Source: Roseiarcus sp963842835 (GTDB lineage Bacteria; Pseudomonadota; Alphaproteobacteria; Rhizobiales; Beijerinckiaceae). From it: a DNA stretch of 64,000 nucleotides. Below the pieces are notes generated by a model. It did no database searches, had not been told where the DNA came from, and saw only the letters and a list, made by a program, of their open reading frames with translations. The stretch spans positions 62,001 through 126,000 of the forward strand of contig CAWJIB010000006.1 in assembly GCA_963842835.1 (NCBI GenBank), given 5' to 3'. Made by a program: the position numbers and the translations under genes. Below are positions 24,764-32,286 of this stretch, in pieces; positions within the stretch are counted from its first letter, which is position 1, and the number at the start of each line of letters is the position of its first letter.

Positions 24764-25252
24764 TTAGGGCTCGCCGGTGACGATCGAATGCTTCTTGAAG
24801 AAAATTTTCCAATCGTGGACGCAGTCGCTAGCTAACCGGAACGCGTCATACCGCTTGCCGCCGAAAATAATCTCGACTTGGGCGGACGTGACAAAACCTC
24901 TCGGCGTAAGGTCGATTTTCAAGTGAGTGTTAACCCCGTCGAGATGTGTTCCACTTCGCGGTTTCTTGTTGGGATCGAGGCCCGCGTGTTTCAGAGAATT
25001 TGTGTAATCCGCGGCGATTCTTAGCACTGGCGATTTACTGATATACCCCTCTACGTCGTCTTTCGCGGCTTGGCAAATATTGGGGTCTTTCTTAATCCAA
25101 TCCTTTAGGTGGTAGCAATCCGAAAAGAATGATTCCGAAAGATCACCGGCCGTAGCGTTATCAATATTTGGACCGTTGTCGGTGCTAATCACCCTTAGTT
25201 TTTCGTACGTCCGCAACATCGCGTAATATTTTCTGGAAAAGGGATAGTCCAT
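24764..25252 (-). CDS. unknown helical protein, accessory gene near attR
   Basis: This 162-aa protein is less GC-rich than the surrounding genes and is transcribed against the phage genes. It has helical segments with FFSDCYHLKDWI (about residues 40-51) and RIAADYTNSLKHAGL (about 85-99). An immunity-like C-terminal beta region follows (GFVTSAQVEIIFGGKRYDAF). The paired Cys-Tyr-His and Asn-x3-Lys-His motifs look conserved-family-like, but I cannot name the family, and the HEPN RxxxxH motif is not present in canonical form. Start at 25252 chosen because upstream in-frame sequence is low-complexity. Opposite strand and composition suggest cargo. Confidence 0.6.
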   Translation of the reverse strand: MDYPFSRKYYAMLRTYEKLRVISTDNGPNIDNATAGDLSESFFSDCYHLKDWIKKDPNICQAAKDDVEGYISKSPVLRIAADYTNSLKHAGLDPNKKPRSGTHLDGVNTHLKIDLTPRGFVTSAQVEIIFGGKRYDAFRLASDCVHDWKIFFKKHSIVTGEP

Positions 25253-25347
25253 TTCACTCAACTCACGGGGTGAACACGGGTGGACGGGCGAGCGACACCG
25301 CGCGAACTGTTCTTGTCTTGTTCTACCCGATCCGCTACCCTCGCGCA

Positions 25348-25581
25348 ATGACCGACGCGCCCGATCGCCTCACGCCCGCCACGCCGGATGACCTCGCCGA
25401 CGCCCTCGCGTTCGCGCTGCGCTTCGACGGCCGCAGGCGGAAGCACGACGCGGCCGAGATGATGGCGGCGATCGTGGCGAGGCGGCTTGTGGAGCACCTA
25501 GAGCGCGCGGGATTTGTCGTCATGAAGAAACCGCCTGCGATAGGCGCTCGCGCGCTAGGCAGGGGACATGAGGGGCGCTAG
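25348..25581 (+). CDS. hypothetical small phage-associated protein
   Basis: This 77-aa protein has a helical core, LADALAFALRFDGRRRKHDAAEMMAAIVARRLVEHLERAGFVVMKKPP. No catalytic motif. It overlaps the next gene's start by 14 bases. It is divergent from the unknown gene at 24764-25252, so the ~95-base gap should hold both promoters. The start is placed at the ATG 25348; an upstream in-frame start would run through the promoter-like spacer. Confidence 0.6.
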   Translation: MTDAPDRLTPATPDDLADALAFALRFDGRRRKHDAAEMMAAIVARRLVEHLERAGFVVMKKPPAIGARALGRGHEGR

Positions 25582-25906
25582 TGGCCAAGACCTGACGCTT
25601 GACGCGCCCTGCGGGGCCAAGATCAGACTGGAGGCGAGCTTGCGGAAATCATCGCGCAAATCTGACACGACGGAACCTAAATTCACCTGCGAGTGCTTCC
25701 TTTGCAAAAGCCATTTCCAGTTCGGACCACACGTTTATGACGGTCGGCGCATTCCCCGTTGGGACATAATGGTGTGTCGCCGCTGCTACGATGGGAATTG
25801 GGACGGCATAGTGCTCGAATCGCATCCTCAGCTTGAGAAGCACCTCAATGCGCTTGGGATAGGGGTTCATCTCAATGAGAAAGGATGGCTGAACTGGCCT
25901 CGCTAA
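25568..25906 (+). CDS. putative zinc-ribbon protein
   Basis: This 112-aa protein has CECFLC (about residue 41) and CRRC (about residue 70), separated by a stretch with HFQFGPHVYDGRRIPRWDIMV. The two Cys pairs are consistent with a treble-clef or zinc-ribbon fold. AGGGG precedes the ATG. It overlaps the previous gene by 14 bases. No function can be assigned; DNA/RNA binding is only suggested by the zinc site. Confidence 0.5.
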   Translation: MRGASGQDLTLDAPCGAKIRLEASLRKSSRKSDTTEPKFTCECFLCKSHFQFGPHVYDGRRIPRWDIMVCRRCYDGNWDGIVLESHPQLEKHLNALGIGVHLNEKGWLNWPR

Positions 25907-26002
25907 AGCGACACGTCGACGGTCAGTTGCTTCCGCCCGCCGTGGGCAAATCGTCGATCGGCGGAAACGCGCAAACGATAGTAGATCAGGACATAAACTT
26001 AA

Positions 26003-26914
26003 ATGACCCCCGAGCAAAAAGCGGTTTTTATGACATCGCTAGGCTTAATTGCGCTATTTTCGGCATTTGTAATGATAATATATGAAACGTACAAAGGGAA
26101 ACAGCGAGGGAAAGTTTATTCTTCTGCTGGCCTAGTCTTTGTTCTAGGCCTGGTACTATCGTTTAGCGATACAATAAGCAAGATAACCACTTCGTTTGGT
26201 ACTGTCGAATTGCTGAACAAAGCAAAGGTCGACGCTGGTATGATCGAGATATTACGGTCACGAGTGGAAAATCAAAGCGCCACCATTGACCTGATAGCAA
26301 AACAAGCAACCTCGGCCGAGGCTGCAACGGCTGAGGCCGAACGTCAATTAGATGTTACTGGAAAGAAGTTGCAAGACGTCGATGCTGCCTTGAGCGCGGC
26401 GAACAACGCTCTTGCACGCGTGCAGCAGACCGCGGAGCTAACGGATATTGTCAGTGACGCACAAAACGACGATCGCAATGCATTTAACCGGTTAGATCGC
26501 ATTGCGAACGATGATAAAAATCAATTTTTTAGTAAAGCGAAGGAGGCGCGGGATTTCATATTTATGTCAACCGCATCATCACTGATATTGTCATACCCGG
26601 TCCAATGGAAAGCTGGAGTGAATCCAATTAAGCTCACTCTTTCGCAAATGGAAGCAGAGTACGAGTTTCACTCAAAAGATAATTTTATTACGCGTATGGC
26701 AATAATACAATACATATGGAGTCGCGACGATTTTGACCTTTCTTCAAAATGCGACTTTATCGTAAAAGTCGCCGCCGAAGATCAAAGTGTCAGGGTGGCA
26801 GTTTCCGCGCTAAAAATGCTGGCCCAGGCATTGTCCCTTCAAATTACTGACATCAACATTAACACTGTTCGCGACTGGTGGGGCATTCACGAACCCGAAA
26901 TCTGGGGGCCGTAG
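26003..26914 (+). CDS. membrane-anchored coiled-coil protein of unknown function (AT-rich cargo)
   Basis: This 303-aa protein has two predicted N-terminal membrane helices (about residues 9-27 and 40-57), a coiled coil (about 75-150, SRVENQSATIDLIAKQATSAEAATAEAERQLDVTGKKL) and a globular helical C-terminal domain. The gene is clearly more AT-rich than its neighbours and uses A/T-ending codons, indicating recent transfer. It lies between phage genes and attR, where lysogen-expressed cargo is common. A two-helix membrane anchor plus cytoplasmic sensor is an architecture seen in some anti-phage effectors, but no known effector motif is visible, so defence is a hypothesis only. Confidence 0.65.
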   Translation: MTPEQKAVFMTSLGLIALFSAFVMIIYETYKGKQRGKVYSSAGLVFVLGLVLSFSDTISKITTSFGTVELLNKAKVDAGMIEILRSRVENQSATIDLIAKQATSAEAATAEAERQLDVTGKKLQDVDAALSAANNALARVQQTAELTDIVSDAQNDDRNAFNRLDRIANDDKNQFFSKAKEARDFIFMSTASSLILSYPVQWKAGVNPIKLTLSQMEAEYEFHSKDNFITRMAIIQYIWSRDDFDLSSKCDFIVKVAAEDQSVRVAVSALKMLAQALSLQITDININTVRDWWGIHEPEIWGP

Positions 26915-26918
26915 TGTT

Positions 26919-27170
26919 GAGGCGCCTTTCGGGGCGGCTCGTCCCCGCGAACAACTCCGTCAACCCCAAGAGCTTGCCGAGACCGCCGCCGCCACGCTTT
27001 GGGCCGTCGCGGCGTTGGAAGACGGGCGAAAGGTTTTGCCGTTCTATGAGGTCGAGATTCGCGCGGCGCTGGAGGCCGAGGGAATCGGCTTCCCGTTTGA
27101 GATTGAGGACGGGGCGTTCAAGCCGGCTGGCGTGACGTATTTGCCGCGGGGCAAGGACGACGGGGATTAG
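26919..27170 (+). pseudogene. 5'-truncated phage gene remnant
   Basis: An 83-codon frame without ATG or GTG reads as real protein: EAPFGAARPREQLRQ..., then KVLPFYEVEIRAALEAEGIGFPFEIEDGAFKPAGVTYLP. Codon use is GC-rich and phage-like, unlike the AT-rich gene immediately upstream, whose last codons it follows. The likeliest explanation is that insertion of the AT-rich module removed the 5' end. An internal TTG (about 27018) could still give a ~50-aa product. Confidence 0.4.
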
Positions 27171-27173
27171 GCG

Positions 27174-27698
27174 CTATTTTTGCGACGCGGCGGTATCGGG
27201 CATCGCCCGTTCTCGCTTGCTCAACTCAGCGAGTTCCCGTCGCCGACTCGTTAGCTCGGCCCTGTGGCGCGCCACGAACGTTTCCCATTCGGCAAACGTG
27301 GCCGGATTCAGCATGGCTTTGGCTCGTGTGTCACGCCAATAAGGCACGTCTTCGATTAGAATGTGCGCGTCAAGCAGCTTGTCTCTGACAAAATCACAAC
27401 TCGTTTTTTGCAGTAAGCGCCGATTGTGCGCGCCCGCGTACATCTCCAACAAATTGAGAAGAGAGTGAAAGGCTTCGGTTTTGGCTGTTTCGTCCAACTC
27501 CGTATCGCGCACCGCAATGGCGAGCGCGCGCTCTTGCTCATCCACAGCGCGGCTAAATTCGACCAAGCTATTTAGGTCGCTTGACTTCGTGGCCGCCCTA
27601 ATCTGCCATCCGAGAAAGGCGAGACCGGCTGCGGCGGCCAAAGCGGAGATCACCGAGGCGATTGCTCCGGCAATCTCCCACGAATTGGGTTCGGACAC
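27174..27698 (-). CDS. membrane-anchored hypothetical protein
   Basis: This 174-aa protein has one N-terminal membrane helix (about residues 9-31, AGAIASVISALAAAAGLAFLGW) and a helical cytoplasmic part with ARHRAELTSRRRELAELSKRER at the end. It starts with GTG, sharing one base with the stop of the upstream gene. It resembles the many small single-pass proteins with a DUF4760-like layout, but assignment is uncertain. It is convergent with the phage remnant and close to attR, so it is probably accessory cargo. Confidence 0.6.
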   Translation of the reverse strand: MSEPNSWEIAGAIASVISALAAAAGLAFLGWQIRAATKSSDLNSLVEFSRAVDEQERALAIAVRDTELDETAKTEAFHSLLNLLEMYAGAHNRRLLQKTSCDFVRDKLLDAHILIEDVPYWRDTRAKAMLNPATFAEWETFVARHRAELTSRRRELAELSKRERAMPDTAASQK

Positions 27699-27922
27699 TA
27701 AGACTTCTTTCCGCCTGCGGAACCCCCTTGGCTGTTCGTGGCGGGCGAAGCTGGCGCCGGCGCGGGCTTGGATGGTGCGTTTAAAGCCCCTTGAAGAGTC
27801 GCCGACGTCAAGCTTTTCTCCAGGGTTGCTTGCGGGCGGGGGACGCGATTCAGCACGTTCCTCAAATTATTGGACGAAAGGCTGTCGGCCGCGATAAACG
27901 GTTTTTCGGGACTTTTGGCCAC
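27698..27922 (-). CDS. small hypothetical protein
   Basis: This 74-aa protein has a C-terminal proline/alanine/glycine-rich tail (NAPSKPAPAPASPATNSQGG). Its stop overlaps the GTG of the membrane protein gene that follows, suggesting a two-gene unit. No domain is visible. The low-complexity tail makes it hard to judge whether it is functional. Confidence 0.45.
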   Translation of the reverse strand: MAKSPEKPFIAADSLSSNNLRNVLNRVPRPQATLEKSLTSATLQGALNAPSKPAPAPASPATNSQGGSAGGKKS

Positions 27923-28077
27923 TTCGAGTGCTCCGAGTTGTGAGTTTGAGAGGGGGAAGCCTTACCCGATTTGCGCCCATATTTGAAGCATATGTTTGCC
28001 GTTTGTTCCGCGCCCACGCGCTGGGCCGCACGTCCTACGGCCTCGCTTTCTCGTCCGCGGACGTGAGACCGACTCGC

Positions 28078-28161
28078 GCTTACACGACACGCGCCCGCGC
28101 GCCTGCCGGCGACCGCCTGCTTACACGTTGCTGACACGTCCCGATTTATGAGGCTTACACG
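28078..28161 (+). repeat. right arm-type integrase binding sites (predicted)
   Basis: GCTTACACG occurs at 28078-28086, 28119-28127 and 28153-28161, and GCTGACACG at 28130-28138, all within 105 bases of attR. The pair 28119/28130 has the same 11-base spacing as the left pair at 5248/5259. Confidence 0.6.
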
Positions 28162-28182
28162 GTCACTAAGTCATTGAAATAA

Positions 28183-28230
28183 TTGGCTGGGGGACCTGGA
28201 TTCGAACCAAGATTGACGGAGTCAGAGTCC
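28183..28230 (-). repeat. attR: 48-bp core repeat inside tRNA-Gln
   Basis: Identical to 5084-5131. The element-derived copy restores the 3' half of the tRNA gene, as is usual for integration into tRNA genes. Confidence 0.92.
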
Positions 28231-28257
28231 GCAGTTCTACCGTTGAACTATCCCCCA
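28184..28257 (-). tRNA. tRNA-Gln (anticodon CTG)
   Basis: Read on the minus strand, TGGGGGA pairs with TCCCCCA to form the acceptor stem. The anticodon stem GCGGA/TCCGT encloses CTCTGAC, giving anticodon CTG. The T arm reads CTTGG-TTCGAAT-CCAGG, and the discriminator G with an encoded CCA ends at 28184. Length is 74 nt. It is intact and is the integration target. Confidence 0.95.
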
Positions 28258-28410
28258 AATGGCGCCGAACGCCTTGGGCCGCGCGGGGTAAATAGCGAAG
28301 CCGCGCGGCGGAGGCAAGTGCCTGGCGCGACCGACAACGCCGCGGATGAGCGCGCGAGCGGCCGCGACGACCGCGATTCGTCTTGCCTTCACGAGAGAAT
28401 TGATTAGATT

Positions 28411-29439
28411 ATGTGCAGAATGAAAGATGCTCAGTATATAGGCAATTCTGCGCCCTTGGCCTCTTGCGCCGGAACGATCGGACTGGACCGCGGCGCGATG
28501 CTGGCGCCGATGTCGGGCGTCAGCGATCTCGGCATGCGGCGCGCCGCGAGCCGCTTCGGCGCGACTTTGGTTTTTTCCGAAATGGTGGCGAGCGAGACCT
28601 TCCTCGAGGGCGACGGCGAAAGCCGTCTGCGGGCCGAGGGCGACGGCGTCGCCTTGCACGCCGTGCAACTCGTGGGGCGGGAGCCGGGCGCGATGAGCGA
28701 AGCGGCGCGACGCGTCGAGGGCGCGGGCGCTCGCGTCGTGGACATCAACATGGGCTGTCCGGCCCGGCGCGTCGCCGGCGGTCTGGCGGGATGCGCGCTG
28801 ATGCGCGATCTCGATCATGCTTCGCGCATCATCGAATCGGTCGTGGCGGCGGTCAGGGCGCCCGTAACCGTCAAAATGCGGCTCGGATGGGACGATTGCG
28901 AGCGCAACGCCCCGCAATTGGCGCGCCGCGCCGAGCAGGCGGGCGCGGCGATGATCACGGTTCACGGACGAACGCGGCGCCAGTTTTACGACGGGCGAGC
29001 TGACTGGCGCGCCGTCGGCGAGGTCGTCGCCGAGGTTGGCGTGCCCGTCGTCGTTAACGGCGATTGCCGCAGCCTCGAGGACGCCCGCGCGATGCTCGCG
29101 GCTTCGGGAGCGCGCGCCGTCATGATCGGCCGCGCCGCGATCGGCGCGCCCTGGATTGTGGGCGCCATCGCGCGCGCCCTGCAAAGCGGCGCGGCGCTTC
29201 AGGCGCCGCCGCTCGACGAGCGTCGCGAGGCGGCCCTGTCGCACGTGGATTCGCTGTTGGCTGCAATGGGCAGGCGCGCCGGGCTTCGTCACGCCCGCAA
29301 GCATCTGGCCGCTTACGCGGAAAAGGCGGGCGCCGCGCCGCCGCTCCGCTCGGCGCTGGTGACGAGCGAGGATCCCGACGCCGCCATGGGACTTTTGGCG
29401 CGCGCGTTCGAAACCGCCGAGGGCAGGGAGGCGGCATGA
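28411..29439 (+). CDS. dusB: tRNA-dihydrouridine synthase (DusB/NifR3 family)
   Basis: This protein of up to 342 aa has the FMN-binding TIM barrel: GAMLAPMSGVSDLGMRR near residue 28, the catalytic cysteine in DINMGCPARRVAGG, and the lysine/histidine motifs KMRLGWDD and ITVHGRTRRQFYDG. The phosphate site GARAVMIGRAAIG follows. It reduces uridines in the tRNA D-loop. The exact start is uncertain because several upstream ATGs are in frame. Its stop overlaps the ntrB start (ATGA), reproducing the conserved nifR3-ntrB-ntrC arrangement of alphaproteobacteria. Confidence 0.92.
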   Translation: MCRMKDAQYIGNSAPLASCAGTIGLDRGAMLAPMSGVSDLGMRRAASRFGATLVFSEMVASETFLEGDGESRLRAEGDGVALHAVQLVGREPGAMSEAARRVEGAGARVVDINMGCPARRVAGGLAGCALMRDLDHASRIIESVVAAVRAPVTVKMRLGWDDCERNAPQLARRAEQAGAAMITVHGRTRRQFYDGRADWRAVGEVVAEVGVPVVVNGDCRSLEDARAMLAASGARAVMIGRAAIGAPWIVGAIARALQSGAALQAPPLDERREAALSHVDSLLAAMGRRAGLRHARKHLAAYAEKAGAAPPLRSALVTSEDPDAAMGLLARAFETAEGREAA

Positions 29440-30608
29440 GCTGGGTCGATCGCTCCAGCCCGCCGAGCGCCGAGCGGCCCGATCCGCTGCAGCTGCTGAA
29501 TGCGCTGCCGCAGCCGGTCCTGGCGATCGACGCCGAGGGCGCCATTCAGGAGGTCAACACCGCGGCGGAGCATTTTTTCGACATGGGCCGTGCGATGCTG
29601 CTGCGCTCGCGCCTCGTCGACATTCTGCCCTTCGGTTCGCCGGTGATCGGGCTCGTCGCGGACGCGATGGCCGATCAGGCCACGGTCAACGGCTACAAGC
29701 TCGACGTCTCCACGCCCCGCACCGGCCTCGGCCGCGTCGTCGACGCTTTCGTGTCTCCGCTGCCGCAAAGCGGGGGCGGCGTGACGCTGTTGCTGCAAGA
29801 ACGGTCAATTGCCGAAAAAATGGACAGACAACTGACGCACCGCAGCGCCGCGCGCTCGGTGACGGCGCTCGGCGCCATGCTCGCCCATGAGATCAAGAAT
29901 CCTCTCTCGGGCATCCGCGGCGCCGCGCAGCTGTTGGAAACTTCCGTCGGCGACGACGATCGCGCGCTGACGCGGCTGATTTGCGACGAGACCGACCGCA
30001 TCGTCAAACTGGTCGATCGCATGGAATCGTTTTCCGACGAGCGCCCGACCTCACGCGAAAGCCTCAACATCCATGCGGTGCTGGATCACGTGAAGCGCCT
30101 CGCGCAGGCCGGTTTCGCCCAACACATCCGCTTCAACGAAATCTACGATCCGTCGTTGCCCAACGTGCTGGGCTCGCGCGATCTGCTGATCCAAGTCTTC
30201 TTAAATTTGGTGAAGAACGCCGCGGAAGCTATTGGCGACGAGAGCATTGACGGAGAAATCACGCTCTCGACGGCCTATCGTCCCGGGGTGCGCCTGAAAG
30301 CCGGCGCGCGAGCGGAGCCGGTCGGCCTTCCGCTCGAAATCTGCGTTCGCGACAACGGGCCGGGCGTGCCCAGCGACATCGCCGGCAATCTCTTCGATCC
30401 CTTCGTCACGTCCAAGTCGTCGGGTTCTGGCCTGGGACTTGCACTCGTCGCCAAGGTGATCGGAGACCATGGCGGAATCGTCGAATTCGAGTCCCACCCG
30501 CGTCGAACGACTTTCCGCGTCCTCATGCCGCTCGACATGCAACGAACGGTCGGGGGCGCGGACGAGAGCGGCGCCGTCGAGCGTCGCGCGGACCGCGTCG
30601 CGCGCTAG
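29436..30608 (+). CDS. ntrB: nitrogen regulation sensor histidine kinase NtrB
   Basis: This 390-aa cytosolic kinase has an N-terminal PAS domain (QPVLAIDAEGAIQEVN, about residues 25-130). It also has a HisKA dimerisation helix with phospho-acceptor His in MLAHEIKNPLSG (about 150) and an HATPase domain with NLVKNAAEA, DNGPGVP and GSGLGLAL motifs. With PII it senses nitrogen status and phosphorylates or dephosphorylates NtrC, encoded 95 bases downstream. Translation is coupled to dusB. Confidence 0.95.
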   Translation: MSWVDRSSPPSAERPDPLQLLNALPQPVLAIDAEGAIQEVNTAAEHFFDMGRAMLLRSRLVDILPFGSPVIGLVADAMADQATVNGYKLDVSTPRTGLGRVVDAFVSPLPQSGGGVTLLLQERSIAEKMDRQLTHRSAARSVTALGAMLAHEIKNPLSGIRGAAQLLETSVGDDDRALTRLICDETDRIVKLVDRMESFSDERPTSRESLNIHAVLDHVKRLAQAGFAQHIRFNEIYDPSLPNVLGSRDLLIQVFLNLVKNAAEAIGDESIDGEITLSTAYRPGVRLKAGARAEPVGLPLEICVRDNGPGVPSDIAGNLFDPFVTSKSSGSGLGLALVAKVIGDHGGIVEFESHPRRTTFRVLMPLDMQRTVGGADESGAVERRADRVAR

Positions 30609-30703
30609 GAGAAGCCTATTCGAACGAATAGAGCGCGGTATTCAGTGAATCTCGGCGCTATCCCGATTCCCAGGGGTCGGCAGCGCCCGTAAGGAGCGAT
30701 TTC

Positions 30704-32188
30704 ATGCCGTCAGGGCATATTCTCATCGCCGACGACGATGCGGCGATCAGAACGGTTCTCAATCAAGCGTTGACGCGGGCCGGTTACGAGGTGCGGGCGA
30801 CGGGAACCGTCGCCGGACTGTGGCGCTGGGTAGCCGCCGGCGAGGGCGACCTCGTGATCACCGACGTGCTGATGCCCGACGACAACGCCTTCGAGTTGCT
30901 TCCGCGCATCAAGCGGATGCGGCCGGACCTGCCGATCATCGTCATGAGCGCGCAAAACACCTTTATGACGGCGATCAAGGCCTCTGAGCGCGGCGCCTAT
31001 GAGTACTTGCCCAAACCTTTTGATTTGAAAGAGCTTGTTTCGATCGTCGGGCGCGCCCTGGCCGAACCGCGCCATCGCCGCGAAAGCGCCGCCGAGCCGC
31101 AGGCGCCCGCCGAGTCGATGCCGCTGGTCGGCCGCTCGCCGGCGATGCAGGAAATTTTCCGCTCGCTGGCGCGACTGATGCAGACCGACCTGACGGTGAT
31201 GATTTCCGGCGAATCCGGCACGGGCAAGGAGCTGGTGGCGCGCGCGCTGCACGACTACGGCAAGCGCAAGGCCGGTCCCTTCGTCGCCATCAACATGGCG
31301 GCGATCCCGCGCGATCTGATCGAAAGCGAATTGTTCGGGCACGAAAAAGGGGCGTTCACCGGCGCCAATGCGCGGTCGGTGGGGCGTTTCGAACAGGCCG
31401 AGGGCGGCACGCTTTTTCTCGACGAGATCGGCGACATGCCGATGGAGGCGCAGACCCGTTTGCTGCGCGTGCTGCAACAGGGCGAGTACACCACGGTCGG
31501 CGGACGCACGCCGATCAAGACCAACGTTCGCATCGTCGCGGCCACCAACAAGGACCTTCGCTATTCGATTCAGCAGGGCTCGTTCCGCGAGGATCTGTTC
31601 TTCCGCCTGAACGTGGTGCCGCTGCGCCTGCCGCCGCTGCGCGAGCGGACGGAGGACATTCCCGATCTCGTGCGCCATTTCTTTCAAAGAGGCGTCGCCG
31701 AGGGACTGGCGCCCAAGAGCCTGGACGCCGGCGCCATGGATCGGCTGCGCCGTTACGCCTGGCCCGGCAATATTCGCGAGCTGGAGAATTTGACGCGCCG
31801 GATCGCGGCGCTTTATCCCCAGGACGTCATCACCGAGCCGCTGATCGAGGCCGAGCTCGGCCTCAACGCGCCGCTGCAGAGCCTGGGCGGTCCCGTCGCG
31901 GCCGATCTCGGCGGCGCGCCGCGTGAGGCCGCCGCCGCGCAAGAGCAATTCGTCTCGGGACTCGAACGTCATGTCGCCGAATTGTTCCGTTCGTTCGGCG
32001 ATTCCTACCCGCAAGTCGGATTGTATCATCGCGTTCTGCGCGATCTCGAAGTCCCGCTGATCGCCGCGACGCTGTCGGTCACCCGAGGCAACCAGATCAA
32101 GGCGGCGGAGATTTTGGGGCTCAACCGCAACACGCTGCGCAAGAAAATTCGCGATCTGGATCTGCGCGGGGTGCGCGGGCTCAAATAG
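30704..32188 (+). CDS. ntrC: nitrogen regulation response regulator NtrC
   Basis: This 494-aa sigma-54 activator has a receiver domain (phospho-acceptor Asp in DLVITDVLMPD) and an AAA+ domain. That domain has Walker A GESGTGKE (about 173), GAFTGA (about 220), Walker B GGTLFLDEIGDMP and the arginine-finger region. A Fis-type helix-turn-helix at the C-terminus (KAAEILGLNRNTLRKKIRDL) completes it. It activates nitrogen-assimilation promoters with sigma-54 RNA polymerase. It lies between ntrB and ntrY, as is standard in this group. Confidence 0.96.
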   Translation: MPSGHILIADDDAAIRTVLNQALTRAGYEVRATGTVAGLWRWVAAGEGDLVITDVLMPDDNAFELLPRIKRMRPDLPIIVMSAQNTFMTAIKASERGAYEYLPKPFDLKELVSIVGRALAEPRHRRESAAEPQAPAESMPLVGRSPAMQEIFRSLARLMQTDLTVMISGESGTGKELVARALHDYGKRKAGPFVAINMAAIPRDLIESELFGHEKGAFTGANARSVGRFEQAEGGTLFLDEIGDMPMEAQTRLLRVLQQGEYTTVGGRTPIKTNVRIVAATNKDLRYSIQQGSFREDLFFRLNVVPLRLPPLRERTEDIPDLVRHFFQRGVAEGLAPKSLDAGAMDRLRRYAWPGNIRELENLTRRIAALYPQDVITEPLIEAELGLNAPLQSLGGPVAADLGGAPREAAAAQEQFVSGLERHVAELFRSFGDSYPQVGLYHRVLRDLEVPLIAATLSVTRGNQIKAAEILGLNRNTLRKKIRDLDLRGVRGLK

Positions 32189-32286
32189 GCTCCGCCGCCA
32201 TTTTGTCGTAATCTTGCAACATCGTTGCATTGGCGCCACTCTTTAACGCGAGCGCGCGAACGGCGGCGGTGGCGAAGATTTCAGAC

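Larger units (their letters stand above)
5084..28230 (+). mobile_element. integrated phage-like element in tRNA-Gln
   Basis: A 48-bp perfect direct repeat (5084-5131 and 28183-28230) brackets about 23.1 kb. The right copy is part of an intact tRNA-Gln gene; the left copy is the orphan 3' end of that tRNA. A tyrosine integrase lies just inside the left end. Inside are replication genes, terminase subunits, portal, tail chaperone and tape measure genes, nearly all on the plus strand, plus accessory genes near the right end. No recognisable capsid protease, major capsid, tail tube, lysis or repressor gene was found, so the element is probably defective or dependent on a helper. Confidence 0.9.

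Noticed and set aside
30710..32239. 509-codon minus-strand frame across ntrC
   Set aside because: NtrC on the plus strand explains every base; the antisense product has no domain.
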